From assembly GCF_009193305.1 (NCBI RefSeq), contig NZ_WBVS01000001.1:62001-126000 (forward strand): DNA of 64,000 bases, given 5' to 3'. This stretch comes from Bifidobacterium cebidarum. GTDB lineage: Bacteria; Actinomycetota; Actinomycetes; Actinomycetales; Bifidobacteriaceae. Position numbers and translations under genes: made by a program. This document shows, piece after piece, positions 8,951 through 17,516 of this stretch (position 1 is the first letter of the stretch; each line of letters begins with the position of its first letter). Under the pieces are notes generated by a model that saw nothing but the letters and a program-made list of their open reading frames with translations, had not been told where the DNA came from and did no database searches.

Positions 8951-8985
8951 GGGCTCGCGCCACCGCGCTGGTTGGCACGAGCCCT
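8951..8985 (+). terminator. Intrinsic terminator after rpoZ
   Basis: GGGCTCGCGCC pairs with GGCACGAGCCC with one mismatch and is followed by TTTTGTT on the plus strand. Confidence 0.8.
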
Positions 8986-9081
8986 TTTGTTATGCCTGCC
9001 CTGCTGTATCAATAATTGAAGAACCGTATCATTGTGCCTCGCATTTCAAGCGGGGCGATAAGTCCTAATGAAAGGGATGAT

Positions 9082-10308
9082 ATGACTGAAGAAAAGCGGC
9101 TTATTTCCGCAGAATCCGTGACCGAAGGCCACCCCGACAAGGTTTGCGATCAGATTTCCGACGCCATTCTTGACGACCTTCTCGCCCAAGACCCCACGAG
9201 CCACGTCGCCGTGGAGACTTCTGCCGCCACCGGCGTATTCCTGGTGTTCGGCGAAGTCACCTCCGAAGGCTACTGCGATGTGCAGGCCAAGGTCCGTGAA
9301 ACGTTACGCAATATCGGCTACACCTCCTCCGAGGTCGGCCTTGACGCCGATTCCTGCGGTGTGATCGTGGCCATCACCGGCCAAAGCGCCGAAATCAATC
9401 AGGGAGTCTCCCGCTTGAGCGCCGCCGAGGAAACCGCCGCCAGCCGCGAAGAGCGTTACGAGGCTCAGGGAGCCGGCGATCAGGGCGTGATGTTCGGCTA
9501 CGCCACCGATGAAACCCCAGTACTGATGCCTCTGCCGATCTATCTGGCCCACCGTCTCGCCTTCCGCCTGACCGAGGTGCGTAAGTCCGGCGAAGTGCCG
9601 CATCTGCGCCCGGACGGCAAGACCCAGGTCACCGTCGAATACGACGAAAACGACAAGCCGGTTCGCCTGGATACCGTGCTGATTTCCACGCAGCACGATC
9701 CTGAGGCCACGCATGCATGGCTTGAGGCTCAGCTCAAGGAACGTGTCATCGATCCGGTGCTCAAGGAAGTCCTCGGCGACAAGGTGCCGTACGAGGGCTA
9801 CCGTCAGCTGGTCAACCCGACCGGTTCCTTCATTCTCGGCGGCCCGGCCGCAGACGCCGGCTTGACCGGCCGCAAGATCATCGTGGACACCTACGGTGGC
9901 GCCGCTCACCACGGCGGCGGCGCGTTCTCCGGCAAGGACCCGTCCAAGGTGGACCGTTCCGCCGCATACGCCACCCGCTGGGTTGCGAAGAACATCGTGG
10001 CCGCCGGTTTGGCTCACAAGGCCGAGGTCCAGGTGGCCTATGCCATCGGCGTGGCCGACCCGGTGTCCATCAACGTGGAGACCTTCGGCACCGAACAGGG
10101 TGTGACCCGTGGTCAGATTGCCGCCGCAGTGCGCAAGGTGTTCGACCTGCGCCCGGCCGCCATCATCGATGAGCTCGACTTGAAGCGCCCGATCTACCTG
10201 AAGACCGCCGCATACGGCCACTTCGGTCGCACGGATGTCGAGTTCCCATGGGAGCAGACCAATAAGGTTGAAGAGCTCAAGGCCGCCATCGCCGCAACCG
10301 CCGAGTGA
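9082..10308 (+). CDS. metK: S-adenosylmethionine synthetase MetK
   Basis: A 408-residue methionine adenosyltransferase making SAM from methionine and ATP. Signature segments are [20 protein letters not shown] at the N-terminus, the hexapeptide GAGDQG for binding, and [19 protein letters not shown] near residue 283. The start ATG 9082 is preceded by GAAAGGG at 9070-9076; an upstream in-frame start at 9016 lacks a ribosome binding site. No known SAM riboswitch was recognised in the 250 bp upstream. Transcription ends at the hairpin 10333-10359. Confidence 0.96.
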   Translation: MTEEKRLISAESVTEGHPDKVCDQISDAILDDLLAQDPTSHVAVETSAATGVFLVFGEVTSEGYCDVQAKVRETLRNIGYTSSEVGLDADSCGVIVAITGQSAEINQGVSRLSAAEETAASREERYEAQGAGDQGVMFGYATDETPVLMPLPIYLAHRLAFRLTEVRKSGEVPHLRPDGKTQVTVEYDENDKPVRLDTVLISTQHDPEATHAWLEAQLKERVIDPVLKEVLGDKVPYEGYRQLVNPTGSFILGGPAADAGLTGRKIIVDTYGGAAHHGGGAFSGKDPSKVDRSAAYATRWVAKNIVAAGLAHKAEVQVAYAIGVADPVSINVETFGTEQGVTRGQIAAAVRKVFDLRPAAIIDELDLKRPIYLKTAAYGHFGRTDVEFPWEQTNKVEELKAAIAATAE

Positions 10309-10332
10309 TTTCCAAATCTGCCGCACTATAGG

Positions 10333-10359
10333 AAAACCCGCCCTTACAAGGCGGGTTTT
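10333..10359. terminator. Bidirectional terminator between metK and the ATP-grasp gene
   Basis: AAAACCCGCC pairs with GGCGGGTTTT across a 7-base loop; T-rich on the plus strand and A-rich before the stem, so it can serve both convergent genes. Confidence 0.88.
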
Positions 10360-10400
10360 TCCATATCAATGAACTCGGTGACATAGCCGTGGCCAGGCCA

Positions 10401-11519
10401 TCATACGGCAGATTCCTGCGCCAGCAATCCTCCCAGGTATCGCGCCACCGCATGGGCCGCCGACGGCGCCACCGCTTCGACCGCCGAATTGTAATTCGTG
10501 TTGGTGTTGATGTCGTAGACCACCGTACGGCCGTCAGCGGTTTCGAAGAATTCGATGCCTGCGATGTCAATCCGCTGGTCGGCAAGGAATGCCTCCAACT
10601 GCCGCACCAATGGTGTGCCGCGTGTGATATCAGCGCGCGGGGTGAACGCAGACACGCCGCTCACAGCATCAGGCTCGCACGCGGCTGGAGCCAGCGCCTG
10701 CCGTTGCAGCGTCAGCGTTGCTGCAGCTGTAGGCAGGTGTGGCAACGCCTGCGGCAACGGGCTCGCAGGTGCCTCGCAGGCCGCCGGCGCGAATCCCTGA
10801 GTCGTCTGACCACCAGCATGCGCATGATCATGCCCGTCATCGTCAATCGCACAGGCATCCGCCGGGCATAGCGTGAACTTGCCACCGGACGTATCGACGC
10901 GAACCGCATAATGCAGCTTGCCGCCGATGAATTCAAGACGGGTGATGAACGGCTGCGCGGTAACGATGTATTCCTGCAGCAAGGTCACACCGTCAATCGG
11001 ATCGCGCCATTCGTCACTGACCACGAATCTCTCGAATTCCTCGAACGATTCGAATTTGCGCACGCCCAGACCTTTGCCGCCCTGATTATGTTTGGTGATG
11101 AACGGCGTGGTGAATTCCCGGGCCCGATCAAGCAAATCGTTGCGCCCGAACACCGCCACCGTGTGCGGCACATCGAATCCCGCGCGCTTGAGCGCCGTGT
11201 ACTGGGCCACCTTGCTCACTTCCAGCTCCAATACGTTCAGCGAGTTCACCACCGTGCGCCCATAGCTTTCCAGCCATGCATAGAGCGCTCTCGCGTATTC
11301 CTTGGCATGCGGATGGTCTCGTGACGGCGATGATGCGGATAGTCTGGACCAGAACACGCCTTGCGGCGGCTCTTGGAACAAATCAATCGAGCCAGTGGCG
11401 ATGTCCCATTCCTGGAATGGCACATGCTCCTCCTCGAACGCCTTGACCAGCGGAGGAATCCACTCGGGGTTTTCGTGAACGATATACACCTTGGGGGTCG
11501 TCGCGGTCGAATCACTCAT
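10401..11519 (-). CDS. ATP-grasp (RimK-like) protein with a low-complexity insertion
   Basis: A 372-residue protein with an ATP-grasp core: FITKHNQGGKGLGVRKFESF near residue 140 is the ATP-lysine/glycine-loop region, LLQEYI and RLEFIGGKLHYAVRV follow, and the C-terminal metal-binding segment is IAGIEFFETADGRTVVYDIN then TNTNYN. ATP-grasp enzymes ligate a carboxylate to an amine or thiol; RimK relatives add amino acids to proteins or peptides. Between residues about 235 and 310 there is a His/Ala/Pro-rich insertion (DDDGHDHAHAGG and two copies of LAPAACE/FAPAACE). The gene lies 52 bp after a luciferase-like oxidoreductase on the same strand. The substrate is unknown. Confidence 0.75.
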   Translation of the reverse strand: MSDSTATTPKVYIVHENPEWIPPLVKAFEEEHVPFQEWDIATGSIDLFQEPPQGVFWSRLSASSPSRDHPHAKEYARALYAWLESYGRTVVNSLNVLELEVSKVAQYTALKRAGFDVPHTVAVFGRNDLLDRAREFTTPFITKHNQGGKGLGVRKFESFEEFERFVVSDEWRDPIDGVTLLQEYIVTAQPFITRLEFIGGKLHYAVRVDTSGGKFTLCPADACAIDDDGHDHAHAGGQTTQGFAPAACEAPASPLPQALPHLPTAAATLTLQRQALAPAACEPDAVSGVSAFTPRADITRGTPLVRQLEAFLADQRIDIAGIEFFETADGRTVVYDINTNTNYNSAVEAVAPSAAHAVARYLGGLLAQESAV

Positions 11520-11571
11520 GATGGTTGATCGTTTTCCTTACTGTTGGTTGTATGCCGATGGTGTTCAGGTC

Positions 11572-13071
11572 TCAGACCACCTGAGGGCCTAGAGGGCCGC
11601 CGACGCGGTACCGGGCGCCTCGATGATTGCTGGGCACTCGGTCACCGCGTCCGAACAGTTTGTTGCGCAGTGTACCTTCCCGGTAGGAGCGCGGATACAC
11701 GCCACGCTCCTGCAGTACCGGCACCACGTATGCGATGATGTCTTCCCATGTTCCCGGATTGATGACGTAAGCCAAGTTGAACCCGTCCACATCCGTATTG
11801 GCTTGCAATTGCTGCAGATAATCAGCCACTTCGGTGCCGGAACCCACGTAGACCGGTCCCAATCCACCGATTTTCGTCCGCTCGGCGATGTCGCGAATCG
11901 TCCAGGCGCTGCCGTCCTCTCCAGTGGCGGCGGCCAGGGATGCCGCGGTGGACTGGATCGCGTTGGATTTGATCTCACCTAACGGAGCATCTGGATCGAA
12001 CTGTTGCAGGTCCACTCCAGCCCAGCCGGAATTCAGTACCAGCGCGCCCTCCGACGACGCGTAATGCAGATAGTCCTGATACTTCGCTTCGGCCTTCTCA
12101 TGTGTGGCATCGGTAATCACCGTGAGCAATGCGTAAATGCGTGCGTCATATCGGCTTCTTCCAGCGTCTTCCAATGCCTTACGGATGCGTGTCACCGTTT
12201 CCTTCAACTGCCATTCGGTGGGGCTGGCCACGAATATCGCCTCGGCGTTCTCCGCCGCGAACTGCGTGCCACGCGGGCTCGCACCGGCCTGGAAAATCAC
12301 CGGGGTCCGCTGCGGTGAAGGCTCGCTCACATGGATGCCCGGAACCCGGTAGTACTTGCCCTGATGATTGATGGGATGGACTTTCGTGGGATCCGCGAAT
12401 ACATCGTGCTCACGGTCTTCGACGACTGCGTCATCCTGCCAGGAGCCCTCCCATAGCTTGTAGAGCACCTCCAGGTATTCGTCGGCGCGATCATAGCGCT
12501 CATCATGCTTCAGCTGATCCGTGTCGCCGAAGTTGCGCGCGGCGCTCGGCAGATAACCGGTCACCACGTTCCATCCCACGCGGCCTTTCGTCAGATGGTC
12601 CAAGGTGGACATGCGACGGGCGAATGGGTATGGATGCTCATAGGCGGTTCCTGCGGTGATGCCGAATCCCAGATGTTTGGTGACCGCGGCCATCGCACTG
12701 GTCAACAGAATCGGATCGTTCAATGGCACCTGATTGGCGGTGCGTAGCGCGGCGTCGGCGTTGCCGCCGTATAAGTCGTAGACGCCCAGCACATCGGCGA
12801 TGAACAACGCATCGAAATAGCCCGACTCCAGCAGCTTGGCCTTGTTCACCCAGTGGTCCAAATCCTTGTATGCGCGCGAATGATCATCCGGATGCCGCCA
12901 TAGGCCTGAGGTCTGATGCCCGATGCAGTTCATGTCGAACGCATTGAATCGTATTTCGCGCTGACCGTCGGCGTTCAGCAGAGGCCCGCTTGTTGACGCT
13001 CCATCATCGCCGCCGCTGATGGATGCGGTGTCTGTGGGTGCGATTGTTCCGAGTGATGCAGTGGCGCTCAT
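11572..13071 (-). CDS. LLM-class flavin monooxygenase, NtaA/SnaA/DszA family
   Basis: A 499-residue bacterial luciferase-like protein. Family segments include REIRFNAFDMNCIGHQTSGLW at the N-terminus (here without its last residues), SMDHLT-like STLDHLTKGRVGWNVVTGYL, and the insertion typical of nitrilotriacetate/dibenzothiophene-sulfone monooxygenases (KVHPINHQGKYYRVPG). Such enzymes use FMNH2 and O2 and need a flavin reductase. Start ATG 13071 has AAGGGG 7 bases upstream; the frame stays open for 59 more codons without a better start. It is divergent from a second LLM gene at 13472 with about 400 bp between them. Role is uncertain, perhaps sulfur or xenobiotic metabolism; oxygen dependence is surprising in an anaerobe. 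Confidence 0.82.
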   Translation of the reverse strand: MSATASLGTIAPTDTASISGGDDGASTSGPLLNADGQREIRFNAFDMNCIGHQTSGLWRHPDDHSRAYKDLDHWVNKAKLLESGYFDALFIADVLGVYDLYGGNADAALRTANQVPLNDPILLTSAMAAVTKHLGFGITAGTAYEHPYPFARRMSTLDHLTKGRVGWNVVTGYLPSAARNFGDTDQLKHDERYDRADEYLEVLYKLWEGSWQDDAVVEDREHDVFADPTKVHPINHQGKYYRVPGIHVSEPSPQRTPVIFQAGASPRGTQFAAENAEAIFVASPTEWQLKETVTRIRKALEDAGRSRYDARIYALLTVITDATHEKAEAKYQDYLHYASSEGALVLNSGWAGVDLQQFDPDAPLGEIKSNAIQSTAASLAAATGEDGSAWTIRDIAERTKIGGLGPVYVGSGTEVADYLQQLQANTDVDGFNLAYVINPGTWEDIIAYVVPVLQERGVYPRSYREGTLRNKLFGRGDRVPSNHRGARYRVGGPLGPQVV

Positions 13072-13471
13072 GATAATCCCCTTCCGTGCCACGTATCCTA
13101 TGTTGGAGGCCTCAGCCGGCCATTCCCTTGCCGCCCTTCCCCTCGGGAACAAGGATTGCGCTCCATTATGCAGGGTTTTGCACCGGAACAGCACCGAGAT
13201 CAGAACCGGGTCGTATAGCAAAAATGGATATGCGGCTATCAATCTCATGCACCATCACGATTTCCTCCGCACTCAATCAGGCAAATGAGATGCAGGTCAC
13301 AATAATGGCGGAATTACGCCAATCTGCGCATGTGATGACAACATCAACGCACAGCAGTCTGCGTTATGCCAACCACACGAACGCCTTGATAACAGCCCAT
13401 AGATTTTACGCATGGGAACACCCCGCGTCCGCCCTTGCCAAACCGCGAGGGCATCCGTTAGACAGAGGAGC
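13072..13471. other. 400-bp divergent intergenic region
   Basis: This region lies between the divergent starts of the two LLM monooxygenase genes and has no convincing gene. A small dyad, CCCAT at 13396-13400 and ATGGG at 13412-13416, lies near the plus-strand gene and could be regulatory. I see no strong consensus promoter in either direction. Confidence 0.5.
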
Positions 13472-14530
13472 ATGACTATTTCATTCGGATATTGGACGCC
13501 GGTCTTCGGAGGATGGCTGCGCAACGTCGAGGACGAGCACACACCTGCGGATTTCGAGCATCTCAAAACCATCGCACAGTATGCGGAACAGCACGGCTTC
13601 GACCTCACGTTGGTTCCCGAACTCAATCTCAACGACATCAAGGGCGACAACGAACCAAGCCTGGACGCCTGGACTGTTTCCGCAGGACTTGCGGCAACCA
13701 CCCAACGTCTGACCATTCTCGCCGCATTGCGCCCGGTGTACAAGCTGCCAACGATTGTGGCCAAGGAGGCGGTCACCTTGGCCAATATCAGCCATGGCCG
13801 ATTCGCCATCAACATCGTCTCAGGCTGGTGGCAGGAGGAGGCTCGCCAATACGGCGGAACATTCCCCGAGCATGACGACCGGTACGCGCGCACCTTGGAA
13901 TTCGTGAAAGTGCTTCAGGGGCTGTGGTCTGAGCCCTCACCCTTCACGTTCCACGGCGATTACTACGACTACGAGAACACGTGGGCCGAACCCAAGCCGA
14001 ATCCACGTATCCCCTTGTATTCCGGCGGCGAAAGCGATATCGGGCGCAATACCATCGCCCAATTCGCCGACTATTACGTGACCCACGGCGGAACGGTGGA
14101 GGAATTGCGCGACAAGATCGCGGATCTCAACCAACGCCGGCGGGAAAAGGGGCGCGGCGATTTCGAGGGATTCGGCATGGCCGGATACATCATCGTGCGT
14201 GACACCGATGAGGAGGCGCAGCAGGAGCTTAATCGCATCACTTCGGTGAAGCCGGGGTCAAAGGCATACGACAATTTCCAACAGTTCGTCAGCAACTCGC
14301 ATTTGAACGTCGATATCGATTTGAGGGACTATTCGGTGTCCAACAGAGGGCTCAGGCCCGGATTCGTGGGCACGCCGGAGCATGTGGCCGATCGCATCAT
14401 CGCCTATGAACGCGCCGGCGTGAACCTGCTGCTGCTCCAGTTCTCACCTCAGCTTGAGGAAATGCAGCGGTTCAGCGAGCAGGTCATTCCGTTGGTACGG
14501 CAGAAAGAAGCCGAACTCGGGTTGCGCTAG
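13472..14530 (+). CDS. LLM-class flavin monooxygenase, alkanesulfonate monooxygenase (SsuD)-like
   Basis: A 352-residue luciferase-like enzyme resembling SsuD and related dimethylsulfone/alkanesulfonate monooxygenases. The N-terminal FGYWTPVFGGWLRNVEDEHT, the central FAINIVSGWWQEEARQYGG (family segment NxVxGW) and IPLYSGGESDIGRN are characteristic. Reaction: FMNH2- and O2-dependent cleavage of a C-S bond, releasing sulfite, in the best-known members. ATG 13472 follows AGAGGAG at 13464-13470; upstream in-frame codons lack a ribosome binding site. No flavin reductase or sulfonate transporter is adjacent. The gene is convergent with guanine deaminase, separated by a strong hairpin. Confidence 0.82.
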   Translation: MTISFGYWTPVFGGWLRNVEDEHTPADFEHLKTIAQYAEQHGFDLTLVPELNLNDIKGDNEPSLDAWTVSAGLAATTQRLTILAALRPVYKLPTIVAKEAVTLANISHGRFAINIVSGWWQEEARQYGGTFPEHDDRYARTLEFVKVLQGLWSEPSPFTFHGDYYDYENTWAEPKPNPRIPLYSGGESDIGRNTIAQFADYYVTHGGTVEELRDKIADLNQRRREKGRGDFEGFGMAGYIIVRDTDEEAQQELNRITSVKPGSKAYDNFQQFVSNSHLNVDIDLRDYSVSNRGLRPGFVGTPEHVADRIIAYERAGVNLLLLQFSPQLEEMQRFSEQVIPLVRQKEAELGLR

Positions 14531-14532
14531 GC

Positions 14533-14578
14533 GATTGTGGCGTTCGTTGCAGCACGCGTCGCGACAAACGCCACAATC
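14533..14578. terminator. Bidirectional hairpin between convergent genes
   Basis: GATTGTGGCGTT at 14533-14544 pairs with AACGCCACAATC at 14567-14578 and the stem extends inward with CGTTGC/GCGAC. It serves the LLM gene from the left and guanine deaminase from the right, although T-tracts are short. Confidence 0.65.
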
Positions 14579-14584
14579 AGCAGA

Positions 14585-15952
14585 TTATTTGTTGATGACT
14601 TCACGCCCCTGCACCCACACGGTGCGGATATTCTCAGGAACAGCCAGATTCAGTATCTTTTGGAAGATATCCGAATCCGGCTCGCTCGTATCGAAGATAG
14701 GCAGTCGGGCACTTGGGAACGTCGTATCAATCACTTGAGCGTCCCAAGCGTAGCCGGCTTCCAGTCGGCCGATGGGAAGGTCCAAGGATTCGCCGCCGCC
14801 GGCAGTGGCCAGGTAGAACGCATTGTTCAACGTCAGTGCGCTATCCGCCACACCCCGCTCCCCTGCCGTCAGGTCACGGTTCACACCGGTTTGCAGCATG
14901 CGTGAGGAAATCACAGCCTGGCGAATCGCACCATACAGGTCTGGGTTGTATCCACCGGAAATATCACTGCCCAGCGCCACATGCATGCCGGCATTCAAGT
15001 ATCGATGTATCGGTGCCACGGCACCGGCGAAGAACGCGTTGGACAATGGGCAGTGCACGGCAACCGCCCCGGTCTCGGCGAACATGCGCATGTCTTCCTC
15101 GCTGGGGTACACGCTGTGGGCCAGAATGCTACGGCGGGTGAACAGTCCGAACTTGTGCAGCATATGCGTATCGCTGCGCCCGTACCGCTCGTAGGCATAG
15201 CCATGTTCCCAATCGCTTTCGCTGCAATGGGTTTGGATGTAGGCGATGGACTGATATCGTGCGGCCAGTTCGCCAAGTCCCTGCAATGCCTCATCGGTGC
15301 AGCTGGGGATGAAGCGCGGGGTGATCACCGGGTAGATACCCTGTACGCTGTGCTCGTTGAGTGCAGCGACTTCATTGATGAATCGTTCGGTCTCCTCGAT
15401 GGCAGCTGCAGCGGAAGCATCGCGATAGTAATCCGGGTTCGCTTCAGGGCTGTCCATCACCACCTTGCCCACCAAGGCACGCTGGCCCAAACGTTCAGCC
15501 TCCTCGGCAAGCACCAGTGAGCCTTTTCGATGCACGGTGGCGTAATAGGAGGCCGTGGTGGTGCCGGTGGAGAGCATGCGGTTCACTAGATCCCCGTACA
15601 CGAGATGCGCAAAGGATTCGTCAGCGAACTTGGATTCGGTGGGGAACGTGTATTTGCCGAGCCAGACTTCCAACGGCTCGTCCAGTCCGGTGCCGTCCTG
15701 TGCCCATTGCGGGGCGTGCACATGGAGGTCGATGAAACCGGGCAGCAGGTATGAGCCTTCGGGAATGACCCGATAAACGCCTCGTTCCTGGGCCTGATTC
15801 TTTTCGACCGTATAACGCTCATCCCCCGGCTCGATCACTGATTGAATCATGCCGTGATCATCGATCAAAAACAGCGAATGTTCGAAGTAACGCACTTCAT
15901 CTCGGGACTGTGCGGTAAATCCTGAACCTTCGACCACTAGGGCAATCGTCAT
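14585..15952 (-). CDS. guaD: Guanine deaminase
   Basis: A 455-residue amidohydrolase that converts guanine to xanthine and ammonia. The zinc-binding motif PGFIDLHVHAPQ (HxH), the later histidines in AYIQTHCSESDWEHGY and RSILAHSVYP, the motif CPLSNAFF and the metal aspartate in VALGSDISGGYNPDL all agree with GuaD. AAAGGAG lies 8 bases before ATG 15952. It follows an MFS carrier gene on the same strand after an intrinsic terminator (15989-16028), and no promoter fits between that terminator and the gene, so expression probably depends on read-through. Together with the upstream nucleoside hydrolase it points to purine salvage. Confidence 0.9.
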   Translation of the reverse strand: MTIALVVEGSGFTAQSRDEVRYFEHSLFLIDDHGMIQSVIEPGDERYTVEKNQAQERGVYRVIPEGSYLLPGFIDLHVHAPQWAQDGTGLDEPLEVWLGKYTFPTESKFADESFAHLVYGDLVNRMLSTGTTTASYYATVHRKGSLVLAEEAERLGQRALVGKVVMDSPEANPDYYRDASAAAAIEETERFINEVAALNEHSVQGIYPVITPRFIPSCTDEALQGLGELAARYQSIAYIQTHCSESDWEHGYAYERYGRSDTHMLHKFGLFTRRSILAHSVYPSEEDMRMFAETGAVAVHCPLSNAFFAGAVAPIHRYLNAGMHVALGSDISGGYNPDLYGAIRQAVISSRMLQTGVNRDLTAGERGVADSALTLNNAFYLATAGGGESLDLPIGRLEAGYAWDAQVIDTTFPSARLPIFDTSEPDSDIFQKILNLAVPENIRTVWVQGREVINK

Positions 15953-15988
15953 TGATAGTCTCCTTTATCTCGTTGTCAATAGTGAAAA

Positions 15989-16028
15989 AGGCTCGCAACC
16001 ATCTGGGAACCGGTGGTGTGCGAGCCTT
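15989..16028 (-). terminator. Intra-operon terminator/attenuator between MFS carrier and guaD
   Basis: AAGGCTCGCA at 15989-15998 pairs with TGCGAGCCTT at 16019-16028; on the minus strand the stem is followed by TTTTTCAC. It lies only 36 bp before guaD. Confidence 0.75.
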
Positions 16029-16052
16029 CAAGCAACCGAACTTCTAGCGAAA

Positions 16053-17462
16053 TCAGTTCTGGCTGTAGATCTTCTTACGGAAGACGAGGAACACAATCAG
16101 ACCGAGCAGGATCACGCCTGCGCCGATCAGGAGCAGGTTGGCGTAACCAGCGGCGGCGCCCGTGGCACCGGTGATGCTGGAGCCGGCCAGCGACTGCGAG
16201 CCCATCAGACCACCAATCACGGTGATGCCGATGGAAGCGGTGACGTTCATGACCAGATCGTTCATGCCCACGCCACGGCCGGATTCGCTCTGCGGCAGCG
16301 TGTCAATCACCGTGGAAAACACCGGGGAGTAGAGCAGACCCACGCCGCAGTAGAACAGGCATGCGGTGAGCGTCAGCACCAGGAAGCCGGCGTTGACGGC
16401 CAGGGCGGCAGTTGCGAAGCCGGCGATCATCAGTACAGCGGCGGTGATCAGCGCGGCCTGACGACCGATCTTGCCCATGATCCAACCGGAAGAGGTGCCC
16501 ACCACGGCGGCGCACACGAAGGCCCACACAATGTAGGTGGACACCTGGGCGGTGGTCATGCCGTAAACGGTGGTGCCGATGGCGTTGAACATCGGGGAGA
16601 TGCAGTAGTTGGTGAAGTAGAACAACAGAATCAGGCTGATGGCGGCCAGCCAACGGGTGTTCTTGAAGAAGTCCGGGGTGATGAACGGCTTGGCGGCCTT
16701 GTGGATGTACACGGCGAAGATGGCGAACAGCGCCACGGCCACACCCAGCATCCACCATGCCATGTAGGAGAAGAACAGGGTGAGGAAGGCGCTTGCGAAG
16801 CCGAAGATCGTGAAGCCGATCCAGTCGACGTGCTCATTGTCGCCCTGGCGTCCGGGCAGGTTCTTCAGCAGGGTCGGCAGGAAGAAGATCGTCACCACGG
16901 GGATGAGGAACAGGTACTGCCAGGCGATGGAGCTCAGCACGCCGGCTGTGAACACGCCAATGGAGGCGGACAGCTGGTAGGCGGCGGTGTACAGGCCGAA
17001 GAAGATGACCTTCAAGGATGGCTTCAGGTACTTGGTGGTGATGACCAGGAACACCGAACCGGCCACCTGCTCGCCGGCGGTCTGCAGCACGCGGGCGATG
17101 ATTACCGTCCAGATGTTCGCGGTGAAAAAGAAGTTTGCCACGAAACCAAACACCGAGCCGACCAGCAGGGCGATCAAGCCGGCAACGACCAGACGCTTCA
17201 GGGAAACGAAGTCGCCGAGGGAACCGTAGATGAAGCAGACGATGCCAAGCACCAGCGATGGGAATGCGGTGATCAGCGAAGCCTGGGCGGGAGCACCGAC
17301 ATCCTCACCGACCTGGGTGAACACCAGATTGAAGCCCTGCAGGCACAGAGTGCCGAGGATGAAGGTGATCAGCAGCAAAATCAGGGCCTTGATGGCCATC
17401 TTATTGCTGGTTTCCGGGTCGGACCAGGGGTCGAAGACCGCGGTGGTAGTGGTTTGTGCCAT
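16053..17462 (-). CDS. MFS transporter, probable nucleoside or nucleobase carrier
   Basis: A 469-residue membrane protein with about 14 hydrophobic segments, of the DHA2-like MFS type. The loop after helix 2 reads YGSLGDFVSLKRLVV, the MFS loop 2-3 motif with conserved D and R/K. It is 54 bp downstream of a nucleoside hydrolase gene and upstream of guanine deaminase. It is clearly paralogous to the MFS gene at 23875-25323 (for example LVLGIVCFIYGSLGDFVSLK against IVLGIVCVVYGALGDFVSLR), which also lies beside a nucleoside hydrolase. A role in nucleoside uptake or purine base exchange is inferred from context only. AAAGGA precedes the ATG. Confidence 0.78.
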   Translation of the reverse strand: MAQTTTTAVFDPWSDPETSNKMAIKALILLLITFILGTLCLQGFNLVFTQVGEDVGAPAQASLITAFPSLVLGIVCFIYGSLGDFVSLKRLVVAGLIALLVGSVFGFVANFFFTANIWTVIIARVLQTAGEQVAGSVFLVITTKYLKPSLKVIFFGLYTAAYQLSASIGVFTAGVLSSIAWQYLFLIPVVTIFFLPTLLKNLPGRQGDNEHVDWIGFTIFGFASAFLTLFFSYMAWWMLGVAVALFAIFAVYIHKAAKPFITPDFFKNTRWLAAISLILLFYFTNYCISPMFNAIGTTVYGMTTAQVSTYIVWAFVCAAVVGTSSGWIMGKIGRQAALITAAVLMIAGFATAALAVNAGFLVLTLTACLFYCGVGLLYSPVFSTVIDTLPQSESGRGVGMNDLVMNVTASIGITVIGGLMGSQSLAGSSITGATGAAAGYANLLLIGAGVILLGLIVFLVFRKKIYSQN

Positions 17463-17516
17463 TATTGTTTTCCTTTATTTCTTTTCTCTCTTTTGGGGAA
17501 GTCTCAAACGTGCCGC

